A stretch of DNA of 64,000 bases from Conexibacter sp. DBS9H8 (GCF_023330685.1 NZ_CP097128.1:124001-188000); one strand, 5' to 3'; numbered from the stretch's first letter, positions 44,930 through 55,895 are shown. Numbers and translations are program-made. The notes: generated by a model not told the origin, from the sequence alone.

Positions 44930-45426
44930 GCGCCGGTCGGATGTGCGGGTGAGCCCTGCAGCGAGGCTGTTCACGTCGGTGCTGGTGACGCTCACCCCCC
45001 CCCCGGCCGGTCTCCGCGCTGGTGAGCCCGGCGTGGAACTCCAACGCGATCAGCTCGCGCTCGCTTGCGGAGCAGAGCGGCGAGCGCGGCTCGCACGGCG
45101 GTCCGGGTGAGGAGGATCTCCTCCTCACCGTCGCTCAGGTCGGGGTCAGGCGCGCCAGGTTCGTCAAGCCGGGACGCGGTCCGGCGCCGGCGGCGCAGTT
45201 CATCCAGGAGGGCGTTGCGGGCGATCCCGAACCGGCAGGCGCGTTCGACGGCGCGGCGGCGGTCAAAGCTCGCCCACATGCGGTGGGCCCGTTCGCAGGC
45301 GAGCGCGGTCACGTCCTCGGCGGCCGCCGCTTCCCGCAGGAGGGAGAGGACGTAGGCGTCGACGTCGTCGCGGCTGCCGCGGTAGAGCGCCTCAAAGGCC
45401 GGCCAATCCGCGCTGGTTGGTCTCAC
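44930..45426 (-). pseudogene. ECF sigma factor gene with frameshift and G10 tract
   Basis: From GTG 45426 the frame encodes a sigma-70 region 2-like segment (WPAFEALYRGSRDDVDAYVL; ALACERAHRMWASFDRR; IARNALLDELRRRRR). Region 4 starts in another frame: SASERELIALEFHAGLTSAE is reached only if one C near 45073 is removed. Just beyond is a 10-base G run (C10 at 44995-45004 on the plus strand), after which GVSVT...DVNSL appears in yet another frame. The gene is therefore disrupted, either truly inactivated, switchable by slippage, or mis-sequenced. It lies directly upstream of the Crp-type gene. Confidence 0.75.
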
Positions 45427-45467
45427 ACCACCGCCACGGCCCGGCTGGCGCGGTCATCACACCGGGT

Positions 45468-46139
45468 ATGTTCCAGCCGATGTCTGCCGCCGACAAGGCC
45501 CGCCCCCCGCGCGTCCACGCCGGCGTGCGCGTCGCGCTCGTCCGCGCGCAGCGCCACGTCGCCGCGGCCGGCGTCCTGCTGATCGGGCTGCTCATCCCGT
45601 TCTGCACCGCGAGCGGCGCGGTCGCCCAGGCCCGCCCGGTGTCGCCGATGGTCGCCCAGGCTCACTCCGACCGGCCGCCGACGGTCCGGCGCGCCCGCCC
45701 GGTGTCACCGACCCCCGCCGAGGTCCGCCGCGCCGTCGCGAGGGCCGCCCACTCGCGGACCGTGTGGGCGACGCTGACGACCTGTGATCTCCACCACGAC
45801 CGGACGGTCGGGATCCGCGGCGAGATGCCCGCGCTCCCGTTCCCCGCCCGCCTGCTGATGGTGGTCACGGTGCTCGAGTTCTCCCCGTCCGCCCACCGCT
45901 ACCTGCCCCTGGCCGAGCACTGGAAGCTCGGCGGTCGCGTCGCCACGCACGGGGTCCTCGTCCAGGACGGGCTCACCCTCCGCTTCGCCGGACCGGTGAC
46001 CCTCACCGCGCGGATCCGCTTTGAGTGGTTCCGCGACGGGCGTCTCCTCGGCGCGACCTCACGTCTCAGTCGCGGCGGTCATCCGACCGCCGTCAGCCGA
46101 CCGCGCCGCTTCAGCGTCGGCGCCTGCTCACTGCGCTGA
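45468..46139 (+). CDS. Secreted or membrane-anchored protein, unknown
   Basis: This protein of about 223 residues has a hydrophobic segment near 25-45 (VAAAGVLLIGLLIPFCTASG), a Pro/Arg linker with two near-identical ARPVSP repeats, and a C-terminal beta domain with cysteines (TTCDLHHDRTVGIRGEM; FSVGACSL). No family is recognised. The layout (signal, Cys near both ends of a beta domain) parallels 41977 and 47971. Divergent from the sigma remnant; ATG 45468 or 45480. Confidence 0.65.
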   Translation: MFQPMSAADKARPPRVHAGVRVALVRAQRHVAAAGVLLIGLLIPFCTASGAVAQARPVSPMVAQAHSDRPPTVRRARPVSPTPAEVRRAVARAAHSRTVWATLTTCDLHHDRTVGIRGEMPALPFPARLLMVVTVLEFSPSAHRYLPLAEHWKLGGRVATHGVLVQDGLTLRFAGPVTLTARIRFEWFRDGRLLGATSRLSRGGHPTAVSRPRRFSVGACSLR

Positions 46140-46161
46140 CCACGGTGCCGGAGCGTCGCGG

Positions 46162-46926
46162 ATGAGGATCGCCCTCACCGGCGCGAGCGGCCGCCTCGGC
46201 GCGCCGCTCGCCCGTCTGCTGGAGGAGGGCGGCCATGAGGTCCGCCGCCTCCACCGCGCCTCGCCGTCTCATCCCGTCGACCTCCGCACCGGCGCCGGGC
46301 TCACGACCGCCCTCGCTGATGTCGAGGTCGTCGTCCACGCGGCTAACGCGGTCGGCTCCCGGCCGGCGGCCGGGGTGCTGCTGGAGGGCTCGCGGCGGCT
46401 GGTCGCCGGAGCCCCCGACGCCCACCATCTCCTCATCTCGATCGCCGGGGTCGACCGGGTCGCCGCCCACAGCCGCTACTACGCGCTCAAGCTCGCCCAG
46501 GAGCGACTCCTCACCGACGGCCGCCGCCCCGCCTCGATCCTGCGCAGCACCCAGTTTCATGAGTTCGTCGGGGTCGCCGCGCTCCGGGCCGCCCGGCTCG
46601 GGCTCGAGCTGCGCGCCTCGATTCCGCTCGCCCCAGTCGCGGCCGCGGAGGTCGCGGCCGTGCTGGCCCGCCTCGCGACCGGGGCACCGACCACCGCGAG
46701 CGTGACCCTCTGTGGCCCCGAGACCCTGACGGTGAGCCAGTTGCGCGTGCATCGCGGCCTGCCGCTGCCGGTTCCGCGCGCCGGCGCGCTCCTGCGCGCC
46801 CTCGGCGACGGGGCACTGGTCCCGCCTGATCCGGACATCCGCGGCGTGCTCACCTACCCCCAGTGGCTCACCGAGCGATTCGGCCGCCCGTGGCGGCCGG
46901 CCCCTACCGCGGCTCGGGGGTCATGA
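46162..46926 (+). CDS. NAD(P)-binding epimerase/NmrA-like protein
   Basis: This 254-residue atypical short-chain dehydrogenase-like protein has N-terminal IALTGASGRLGAPLARLLEE (about 3-22), a central ISIAGVDR...YYALKLAQERLL (Y-x-x-x-K, about 108-118), and LRSTQFHEFVG, matching NmrA/TMR-like proteins such as mycobacterial NAD(P)H-binding SDRs. The substrate is unknown. Its 3' end overlaps the convergent glyoxalase-like gene by 23 bases. Confidence 0.85.
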   Translation: MRIALTGASGRLGAPLARLLEEGGHEVRRLHRASPSHPVDLRTGAGLTTALADVEVVVHAANAVGSRPAAGVLLEGSRRLVAGAPDAHHLLISIAGVDRVAAHSRYYALKLAQERLLTDGRRPASILRSTQFHEFVGVAALRAARLGLELRASIPLAPVAAAEVAAVLARLATGAPTTASVTLCGPETLTVSQLRVHRGLPLPVPRAGALLRALGDGALVPPDPDIRGVLTYPQWLTERFGRPWRPAPTAARGS

Positions 46927-47623
46927 AGGCGAGCGCGGGGGCGATCTCCGAGACCCCGGTGAGCGCGGCGATCCGCCGCCCCGGCTGCACGGCGGGGCGG
47001 ATCTCCCCGAGCCGGTCCCCGAGCTGTTCGGCGAGCGCCTCAAGGCTGATCACGACGACGACGAGCCCCCAGAAGCGCGGATCCCCGGCCCCACCGCCGG
47101 GCGGACCGCTCGGCTGAGCCCGGGCGACGACGCCGGCCCGCTCGGCCCCGGCACCGTCGGCGGGCAGCTGGACGAGCTCGAGGATCGCCGGGCCGACCCG
47201 GCGAAAGCCCTGGCGCCCCCGTCCGATCTCCTGGGTCCGCTTGAGCGGCAGGCCCGCCCGGGCGAGCGCGGCGGCGGTGCGATCGAAGTTCGGTGTCGTG
47301 ATGACGAGGTGATCGAGGCCGGTCGCCCCGTTTGGGTGGGTGCTGAAGGGCGGCGGGCGCAGCATCCGAGGCACCGGGGTGGGGAGGCCGTCGATCGACC
47401 CCATCGCGTTGACCCGGCGCAGGGACCAGGAGAGGATCCCGCCGCTGCCCTTGCTGCCGAGTCGCAGCCGCACACCACCGAGGTCGAGGTTGCCCTCCTC
47501 ATCGACGAGGAAGCCGAGCTGACGCCAGGCGCCTGGGGGGTCGCTGATCGCCAGTTCAGCGAGCTCGGGCTCACGCGGCTCGCGCCACAGGTCGGGGTCG
47601 ATGGTGTGGGACTCGGTGATCAT
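46904..47623 (-). CDS. Glyoxalase/VOC-superfamily protein
   Basis: This 239-residue protein has one clear VOC half: GLDHLVITTPNFDRTAAALA (about 102-121) with metal-binding H, then LPLKRTQEIGRGRQGFRRVG and ILELVQL with the conserved E. The N-terminal 90 residues are a separate beta domain (LAISDPPGAWRQLGFLVDEE) that may be a degenerate second VOC half. The enzyme activity cannot be assigned. Convergent overlap with the NAD-binding gene. Confidence 0.8.
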   Translation of the reverse strand: MITESHTIDPDLWREPREPELAELAISDPPGAWRQLGFLVDEEGNLDLGGVRLRLGSKGSGGILSWSLRRVNAMGSIDGLPTPVPRMLRPPPFSTHPNGATGLDHLVITTPNFDRTAAALARAGLPLKRTQEIGRGRQGFRRVGPAILELVQLPADGAGAERAGVVARAQPSGPPGGGAGDPRFWGLVVVVISLEALAEQLGDRLGEIRPAVQPGRRIAALTGVSEIAPALAFMTPEPR

Positions 47624-47970
47624 GGAACAACATGATGGCGGGTACCGGTCCCCGACTCCAGAGCGCGGGGACCCGTTGCGTCAACCCGGACCGACCCATC
47701 CGGGGGAGACCGGTGCGGCCTGGGGGGAGCACACGGTGGTGGTCGCCTCCGATGACGGGGGACAAATGCGTTCCTACGACGCATTTGTCCCCCGTCGTTG
47801 GTGGAAGCCCACAAGCCCGGCGACCGCGGACGGGTTCGAGGAGCGCCGAGACGACTCGGGCCGCTTTTGTCCAACACGAGTTTTTCCCCCGCCCGGGCGC
47901 CGCGGACTAGGGTGCGGTTGTGCGGTCCGGTCGGACTGCATCGGTCGATTCCCCCCTATCGGGAGCCATC
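47624..47970. other. Gene-free stretch with an 18-bp palindrome
   Basis: The divergent promoter region between the VOC gene and a secreted protein gene. Apart from the inverted repeat at 47754-47796 I see no gene or known RNA. Confidence 0.5.
47754..47796. repeat. 18-bp perfect inverted repeat
   Basis: Arms GACGGGGGACAAATGCGT (47754-47771) and its exact complement (47779-47796) flank a 7-base loop. It lies in a divergent intergenic region, so it is not an obvious transcription terminator. Confidence 0.85.
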
Positions 47971-48444
47971 ATGTTTCGTCCAACGCGCATCATCGCGCTT
48001 GCCCTCATCCTGCTGGGCTCGGGTGCGGCCATCGCCGCCGCCGACGGAGGGCCTCCACCCGACTCGAGCATCTACATGCAGCACCCGGGGAGGAAGGTCT
48101 CGGGCACCGTCACCCCGGCGGCCGGTGACAACGTCATCATCGTCTTCCGCCACGCCACCGGGACCGCGCAGCTGCAGGCGACCAACACCTGCCTCGGAAC
48201 GGTCAGCTATCCGGGAGCCGCTCACGTCCCTGACGCGGCGGTGCTCAACTCGATTGCAGTTCACCACGACACGATTCACACCCACACCACGGCGATGGTC
48301 TACACAAGCGCCCACGGCGGCCATCGCGTCAAGATCATCCTGAGCGTTCGGCTCACCCCCGCGCGCGCCTCCGGGACGGTCACGTTCCCGGGCACGCGCT
48401 GTCACCGGATCGTCTTCACCGCACGGCTGGTCCAGCGCACCTGA
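47971..48444 (+). CDS. Small secreted protein, unknown
   Basis: This 157-residue protein has a clean signal peptide (RIIALALILLGSGAAIAAAD, cleavage near 24) and a beta-sandwich-like mature part (HPGRKVSGTVTPAAGDNVII; HGGHRVKIILSVRLTPARAS) with two cysteines (NTCLG, TRCHR). No family is recognised. It resembles in style the secreted proteins at 41977 and 45468. Preceded by a divergent region with a long palindrome. Confidence 0.7.
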   Translation: MFRPTRIIALALILLGSGAAIAAADGGPPPDSSIYMQHPGRKVSGTVTPAAGDNVIIVFRHATGTAQLQATNTCLGTVSYPGAAHVPDAAVLNSIAVHHDTIHTHTTAMVYTSAHGGHRVKIILSVRLTPARASGTVTFPGTRCHRIVFTARLVQRT

Positions 48445-48580
48445 TCTCAGCCCCCGCACCCCCGTACGGCGGGGGGAACGCGTTCGCGCACGCCACGCGA
48501 TTCTCCCCCGTCGACGGTGGACTGTCGGCGCGCCGCCGCCGGCTGGCGTGCGCGCCGAAGCGATCGCCGCAGGGGCTCAG

Positions 48581-49324
48581 TCAGCCGTGCCCTTGCGTCA
48601 GCTCACGGGCACGGCCGAGGACGGCGTCGAGCATCGCCTCGGTGAGCCGGCCCGTGAAGGTGTTCTGCTGGGAGACGTGGTAGCTGCCCAGCAGCCACAG
48701 ACCGGCACCGGGCCCCGCGCCGAGCCGGTGCTCGACGGCGTGTCCGAACCGGGGTCGTGGGCGGGGGGCGTCGAACACGCGCAGCGCGGTCTCCCACGCG
48801 AAGCCGCCGAGACAGAGGATCACCCGCTTGGCCACCAGCAGCTCGAGCTCGGGGATCAGCCAGTGGCTCGTGCAGGTGTCCCGCTCGGCGGGGGTCGGGC
48901 GGTTCGCCGGCGGCGCGCAGCGAACCGCGGCGGTCACCCAGCAGTCGGTGAGCGCGAGCCCGTCCCCGGCGGACACCGACTCGGGCTGGTTGGCATACCC
49001 GGCCCGCCACAGCGCGCCGAACAGCCAGTCCCCGGACCGGTCGCCGGTGAAGATCCGCCCAGTGCGGTTGCCGCCGTGGGCGGCGGGAGCGAGCCCGAGC
49101 ACGACGAGCCGGGCGGCGGGGTCGCCGATGGCGAGGGCGGGACGGCCCCAGTAGACCTCCTCCCGGAAGGACGCCCGTTTCTCGACCGCCACCTGCTCGC
49201 GCCAGGCCACGAGCCGCGCACAGCGCCGGCAGTCGGCCAGCTCGCTCTGCAGCGCGGCGAGTGGCCCGCCGGTCAACGGCACCGGAGCCGACGGGTCCAG
49301 GCGGGTATCCCGGTCAGGGGCCAC
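48581..49324 (-). CDS. Uracil-DNA glycosylase family 5 (UdgB-like)
   Basis: This 247-residue protein has a 4Fe-4S ligand pair C32-x2-C35 (ELADCRRCARL) with further cysteines in AAVRCAPPANRP and DTCTSHW. Family-5 motif 1 is GLAPAAHGGNRTGRIFTGD and motif 2 is GSYHVSQQNTFTGRLT. It excises uracil, hypoxanthine or related bases from DNA. In motif 1 the catalytic Asp of families 4/1 is absent, as known for family 5. The start is GTG 49324. Confidence 0.92.
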   Translation of the reverse strand: MAPDRDTRLDPSAPVPLTGGPLAALQSELADCRRCARLVAWREQVAVEKRASFREEVYWGRPALAIGDPAARLVVLGLAPAAHGGNRTGRIFTGDRSGDWLFGALWRAGYANQPESVSAGDGLALTDCWVTAAVRCAPPANRPTPAERDTCTSHWLIPELELLVAKRVILCLGGFAWETALRVFDAPRPRPRFGHAVEHRLGAGPGAGLWLLGSYHVSQQNTFTGRLTEAMLDAVLGRARELTQGHG

Positions 49325-49371
49325 AGCGGACGTCCCCTCGCCCCCCGGGCCACGCCGGCGGGCGGGCCCGC

Positions 49372-51263
<1,892 letters not shown>

Positions 51264-51398
51264 GGGGGCCCTAGGGTAACCCGGTGCCGGAGCCCGGGTG
51301 CGCCCGTCGCCTTGTCCACCTGGCCAAACGGTCACGGTTTGCTTTGGCCGCGAGGTTCTGGCCGCCGCGGCCCGGGACGCCATAGTGTTCGCGTGAGG

Positions 51399-52994
51399 AT
51401 GAGCGAGCCGGATCCGATCACGGAATATGAGGTGCCGGACGGTTCGATCGACGAGCTGCTCGAGGCCGAGGGACGGCCCCGAACCCACGTCTCCGGGCTG
51501 ATCGCCTCCCTGCAGCGGCTCGGACCGGACGCGCTCGCGGCCGCCGGCCGGCGGCGGGACTCGATCTTCATGCAGCAGGGAATCACCTTTGAGGTCTACT
51601 CCGAGGACGGCAAGCGTCGGGACCGGCCCTTCCCGCTCGACCTCGTCCCGCGGGTCCTCACCGCGCAGGAGTGGACGGTGATCAAGCGCGGGCTGGCCCA
51701 GCGCATCCGGGCCCTCAACGCCTTCGTCGACGACGTCTACCACGACCGAGAGATCGTCCGGGCCGGGAAGGTGCCGTGGTCACTGATCGTCTCGCGCCCG
51801 AGCTTCGCCCGGGCCGCGCACGGGATCCGCGCCCCCGGCGGGGTCTACACCCACGTCAGCGGTTGTGATCTCGTCCGCGGCGGGGACGGGGTCTGGCGGG
51901 TACTCGAGGACAATGTGCGGACCCCGTCGGGCATCTCCTACGTGCTCGAGAACCGGGTCGCGATGACGCGGCTGATGCCGGAGCTGTTCGCAGGGCACCG
52001 GGTACGGCCCGTCAGCACGTACCCGACGCTGCTGCTCGAGGCGCTCAAGGCGGTCGCCCCGGCCTCCGACGGCGCGCCGACCGTCGTCGTGTGGACGCCC
52101 GGGAGCCTCAACAGCGCCTACTTCGAACACGCCTTCCTCGCGCGGGAGATGGGGATCGAGCTCGTCGAGGCGTCCGACCTGATCGTCCGCGACTCGACCG
52201 TGTACATGCGCACGACGGCGGGCCTGCAGCGCGTGCACACGATCTACCGTCGTCTCGACGACGACTTCATCGACCCGCTCGAGTTCCGCGCCGACTCGGT
52301 GCTCGGAGTGCCGGGGCTGATGCGTGCCTACCGGGCCGGCAGCGTCGCGATCGCCAATGCGGTCGGGACCGGGGTGGCCGATGACAAGGCGATCTACCAC
52401 TTCGTCCCGGAGATGGTCCGCTTCTACCTCGGGGAGGAGCCGATCCTCGCGAACGTCCCGACCTACTTCGTGCACGAGGAGCAGACCCGGGCGATGGTGC
52501 TCGAGCGGCTCGCCGAGCTCGTCGTCAAGCCGACGTCGGAGTCGGGGGGCAAGGGGGTGTTCATCGGCCCGAGCGCGAGCGCCGCCGAGCGGGAGGCCCA
52601 GCGGCGCCTGATCGAGGCCCAGCCCGAACGGTTCATCGCCCAGGAGCTCGTCCACCTGTCCACGGTGCCGACCGAGGTCGGCGGCCGGCTCGCCCCCCGC
52701 CATGTGGACCTGCGCCCGTTCGCGGTGTTCGGCGAGGAGATCCGGATCGTGCCCGGTGGGCTCACCCGTGTCGCGCTCCGGGAGGGGTCGATGATCGTCA
52801 ACTCGAGCCAGGGCGGCGGCTCCAAGGACACCTGGGTGCTTGATGACGGGGACGGCGTCGAGCTGCACCCCGGGGACGTTCCGCCGCGGCGACCCCCGGC
52901 GCTGCCGGACATCCGCTACGGGGGCTGGCACGGTCAGGCCCAACAGCAGCAGCAACAACAGAACTGGCCGGCGAGCAGTCCGGACCGGGACTGA
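51399..52994 (+). CDS. Circularly permuted ATP-grasp protein (type 2)
   Basis: This 531-residue protein has DSIFMQQGITFEVYSEDGKR, VIKRGLAQRIRALNAFVDDV, the ATP-binding core WRVLEDNVRTPSGISYVLEN, then KPTSESGGKGVFIGPSAS (Gly-rich loop) and MIVNSSQGGGSKDTWVL near the C-terminus, the DUF404/DUF407 signature. Such enzymes are predicted peptide or amide ligases. The C-terminus carries a Gln run (QAQQQQQQQ). It is the first gene of the three-gene operon with alpha-E and transglutaminase proteins. ATG 51399; GTG 51393 is possible. Confidence 0.9.
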   Translation: MSEPDPITEYEVPDGSIDELLEAEGRPRTHVSGLIASLQRLGPDALAAAGRRRDSIFMQQGITFEVYSEDGKRRDRPFPLDLVPRVLTAQEWTVIKRGLAQRIRALNAFVDDVYHDREIVRAGKVPWSLIVSRPSFARAAHGIRAPGGVYTHVSGCDLVRGGDGVWRVLEDNVRTPSGISYVLENRVAMTRLMPELFAGHRVRPVSTYPTLLLEALKAVAPASDGAPTVVVWTPGSLNSAYFEHAFLAREMGIELVEASDLIVRDSTVYMRTTAGLQRVHTIYRRLDDDFIDPLEFRADSVLGVPGLMRAYRAGSVAIANAVGTGVADDKAIYHFVPEMVRFYLGEEPILANVPTYFVHEEQTRAMVLERLAELVVKPTSESGGKGVFIGPSASAAEREAQRRLIEAQPERFIAQELVHLSTVPTEVGGRLAPRHVDLRPFAVFGEEIRIVPGGLTRVALREGSMIVNSSQGGGSKDTWVLDDGDGVELHPGDVPPRRPPALPDIRYGGWHGQAQQQQQQQNWPASSPDRD

Positions 52995-53001
52995 GGCGGG
53001 G

Positions 53002-54045
53002 ATGCTCGCCCGGATCGCCCAGGAGCTGTTCTGGCTCGGCCGTGACCTCACCCGCGCGGAGGAGACGGCCCGGATGCTCGACGGCGCCTTCCACGCTGAC
53101 GTCGTCGGTGCGGACGCGCGCGGGATCGCCCTCTCCTGGGAGGGGGTGCTCGCAGTGATCGGCGCCAAGCCGCCCGCGCCGGGGGAGGAGAGTGAGCCCG
53201 CCGACCCCGCTGAGGGCAAGCTGACGGGCCACCGAACGGTCGGCGCGACAGCCCGCGGTCGGGTCAGCCTCGGCCGGGCGGAGATCGCCCCGCTGCTGAC
53301 CCTTGACACGACGAGCCCCGCCTCGGTCGTCTCCTGCGTCTACCGGGCGCGGGAGCGAGCCCGCACGCTCCGTGACGTGATCTCGACGGAGATGTGGGAG
53401 GCGCTCAACGGCTTCTATCTCTCCCTCGGGCGCTATGACCTCCAGGCCGCCCTCGCGACCGGCCCGTACTCCGTCTATCAAGAGGTGAAGGAGCGCTGTG
53501 CGTTGTTCTGGGGCCTCGTCGAGCGCACGATGCTCGCGGACGAGGGTCGCGCCTTCCTCGATGCGGGCGGCCGGATCGAGAGCGCGGACATGGCCCTGCG
53601 GATGCTGCGGGTGTCGGTCCCCGTCCAGCTCACCCGGGCGGTGAGCGCGGGCGAGGACACCGCCGCCCACCAGGGGGAGGCGCTCGCCCTGCTCCAGGCC
53701 GTCGGCGGGTTTCAGGCCTACCGGCGCGCGACCCGGCAGGCACCGGAACTGCGTGAGGTCGTTCGCTTCCTGCTCTATGAGGGCACCTATCCGGGGTCGG
53801 TCGCCTCCTCCCTCGAGGCGCTGCGGGCCGCACTGGAGACCGCGGACGCGGCCCCCCGGTCCTCACCGCCGGTGCTGCGGCTCGGTCGCCTCATCGCCGA
53901 CCTCGAACTCCAGCGCCGGACCGCCGAGCGCTTCAGCGTGCTCGCGGACCTGCTCGCCCGAGTCCAGGAGGAGCTCGAGCTGATCGATCGCGCGATCGAC
54001 GATCGCTACTTCGCCGTCGCGGCCGTCGCGGCGGTGCACGTCTGA
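53002..54045 (+). CDS. Alpha-E domain protein
   Basis: This 347-residue all-helical protein has the alpha-E (DUF403) signature MLARIAQELFWLGRDLTRAE, ERARTLRDVISTEMWEALNG, and LVERTMLADEGRAFLDAG. The domain contains conserved acidic and Arg residues, and it always travels with permuted ATP-grasp and transglutaminase genes in a predicted peptide synthesis/modification system. A Gly/Glu/Pro-rich insertion is at about 55-75. It starts 7 bases after the ATP-grasp gene and overlaps the next by one base. Confidence 0.9.
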   Translation: MLARIAQELFWLGRDLTRAEETARMLDGAFHADVVGADARGIALSWEGVLAVIGAKPPAPGEESEPADPAEGKLTGHRTVGATARGRVSLGRAEIAPLLTLDTTSPASVVSCVYRARERARTLRDVISTEMWEALNGFYLSLGRYDLQAALATGPYSVYQEVKERCALFWGLVERTMLADEGRAFLDAGGRIESADMALRMLRVSVPVQLTRAVSAGEDTAAHQGEALALLQAVGGFQAYRRATRQAPELREVVRFLLYEGTYPGSVASSLEALRAALETADAAPRSSPPVLRLGRLIADLELQRRTAERFSVLADLLARVQEELELIDRAIDDRYFAVAAVAAVHV

Positions 54046-55079
54046 TGCCCGAGCACGACGACCGGGGGTGGGAACGGGAGACCGGCTTCCGTCTGCGCTA
54101 CGTCACCCGCTACCGCTATGACGCCGAGGTGGCCGACAACCTCAACGCGCTGCGGGTGCGCCCCGTCACCCACGCCCGCCAGCGCGTCGAGGAGTTCAGC
54201 GTGCGGATCAGCCCGGAGGCACGCCTGCACCGTCACGACGACTACTTCGGGACCGAGGTGATCGAGTTTGAGGTCGCTCGCCCCCACCGTGAACTGCTCA
54301 TCGACGTGCGCGCTTTCGTCGCCACCCTGCCGGCGGCCCCCCCGCCCCGCCCCGACTGGGCGGCCCTGGCCGCCGACGCCTACCGGGAGGTGGGGGCCGA
54401 GTACCTGCTCCCAACCGAGGAGGCGGCCGGGCATCCGGTCCTCGCCGACCTGACCGCCGACACGACCGGCCACCGCGATCCGCTCGAGCTGGCCCTGGCG
54501 GTCTGCGAGCTGATCCCGGACCGGTTCGAATACCGGCGGGGGGCGACCTACGTCGACTCACCGCTGGTTGACGTGCTCGACGGCGGCGCCGGCGTCTGCC
54601 AGGACTTCGTCCACCTCGGGCTGTGGCTGCTGCGCCACCACGGCGTCGCCGCCCGGTACGTATCGGGCTACCTGTTCACGACCGCGACCGCCGGAGACGG
54701 CGAGGCCGTCTCCGGCTCCCCCAGCGCGGGCGGGTCCGCTCAACTCCCGGCCGCGGGCGGTCGGCCGGGAGCGCCCGAGCCCGACCCGCGCGCGGTCGGC
54801 GGCGCACCCTCGGAGCCGGTCGAGGTCGACACGCACGCCTGGATCGAGGTGCTGCTCCCCGAGGACGGGACCGACGGTGACCGCGGTCCGGACGTCCGAG
54901 CGGTATGGGTCGGCGTTGACCCGACCAACCGCGGACTGACCGGCGCCGATCACATCAAGATCGGGCACGGCCGCCACTACGCGGACGTGCCGCCGGTCAA
55001 GGGCGTCTACCGGGGGATGGCCAATTCGAACCTCGAGGCGACCGTCACGATGACGCGAGAGGGCCCGCCCGTCCGCTGA
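54045..55079 (+). CDS. Transglutaminase-like cysteine peptidase/ligase
   Basis: This 344-residue protein has a Bact_transglu_N domain (about 15-100; RLRYVTRYRYDAEVADNLNA) and a transglutaminase core with Cys in GGAGVCQDFVHLGLWLLR (about 184-201), His in DTHAWIEVLLP and Asp in VGVDPTNRG. A Gly/Ser/Pro-rich insertion lies between the Cys and His segments (about 218-262). It is expected to form or cleave amide bonds with products of the ATP-grasp partner. A TGATG overlap links it to the alpha-E gene. Confidence 0.92.
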   Translation: MPEHDDRGWERETGFRLRYVTRYRYDAEVADNLNALRVRPVTHARQRVEEFSVRISPEARLHRHDDYFGTEVIEFEVARPHRELLIDVRAFVATLPAAPPPRPDWAALAADAYREVGAEYLLPTEEAAGHPVLADLTADTTGHRDPLELALAVCELIPDRFEYRRGATYVDSPLVDVLDGGAGVCQDFVHLGLWLLRHHGVAARYVSGYLFTTATAGDGEAVSGSPSAGGSAQLPAAGGRPGAPEPDPRAVGGAPSEPVEVDTHAWIEVLLPEDGTDGDRGPDVRAVWVGVDPTNRGLTGADHIKIGHGRHYADVPPVKGVYRGMANSNLEATVTMTREGPPVR

Positions 55080-55121
55080 GCCTGCGGCGCCCCGGCGGGC
55101 GCGATCGTCATACTCGGGACT

Positions 55122-55859
55122 GTGCCCCGGGTGCGATTCCGGAAGTCGATCCTCCTCAGCGCCGCGCTGCTCGGTCTCAGCGTCGCCGGCTGCGGGGCGA
55201 TCACCGGGACGAAGGTCGCCGAATCGGGCGCGATCGCGCTGCACGGCAAACCCCAGGTCATCCAGCCGGTCGCCGGGCAAGCCCCCTCCGCATCGGCGGG
55301 TTCCTCGTCGGGGACGAACGGGGCTGGGGCCGCTGGCGACGGGGTCGTCAGCGTCGCACCGAGCTCGGGGCCCCTGCCTCAGCCGGCCTCCAACGCCCAG
55401 GTCGAGGCCGAGCTCACGGCCAGCGGCATCAACCCGAACCCGGACCGGGCGACACTCACCAGCTCCGGCCTCGCGATCCCGCCGGCCAACGCGCCGGCAC
55501 CGGTGGTCGCCGCGATTGAGGCCGGCAACGAGATCGCCCACCTCCCCTACATCTGGGGCGGCGGCCACGTCACCTACGAAGACAACGGCTACGACTGCTC
55601 CGGGTCACTGAGTTTCATCCTCGCTGCCGCCGGACTGCTCACCGGCACCGAAACCTCGGGGCAGCTGATGTCCTACGGCGACCCCGGCCCCGGGCGCTGG
55701 ATCACGATCTACGCCAACGCCGGCCACACCTTCGCCTACATCGCCGGCCTGCGCTTTGACACCGTCGCTCTGGCCGAGAGCGGAACCCGCTGGTCGAACC
55801 GGCCCGCGGACGAGTCGAACCTGCCGAGCTTCGCGATTCGCCACCCGGTCGGCTTCTGA
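55122..55859 (+). CDS. NlpC/P60-like lipoprotein
   Basis: This 245-residue protein has a lipobox GLSVAGC (lipidated Cys24), a Ser/Gly-rich spacer (about 55-90), and a peptidase-like domain with YIWGGGHVTYEDNGYDCSGS (Cys159) and GHTFAYIAG (His202), the NlpC/P60 Cys-His pair. Such enzymes hydrolyse peptidoglycan stem peptides. The GTG start gives a short basic N-region. It follows the transglutaminase gene by 42 bases, so co-expression is possible. Confidence 0.85.
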   Translation: MPRVRFRKSILLSAALLGLSVAGCGAITGTKVAESGAIALHGKPQVIQPVAGQAPSASAGSSSGTNGAGAAGDGVVSVAPSSGPLPQPASNAQVEAELTASGINPNPDRATLTSSGLAIPPANAPAPVVAAIEAGNEIAHLPYIWGGGHVTYEDNGYDCSGSLSFILAAAGLLTGTETSGQLMSYGDPGPGRWITIYANAGHTFAYIAGLRFDTVALAESGTRWSNRPADESNLPSFAIRHPVGF

Positions 55860-55895
55860 TCCCGTCCGGGACGGGGTCTACCGTTCCGGATCACG

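Noticed and set aside
54558-55568. 336-codon minus-strand frame across transglutaminase and lipoprotein genes
   Set aside because: Shadow translation; both plus-strand genes carry catalytic Cys-His motifs.
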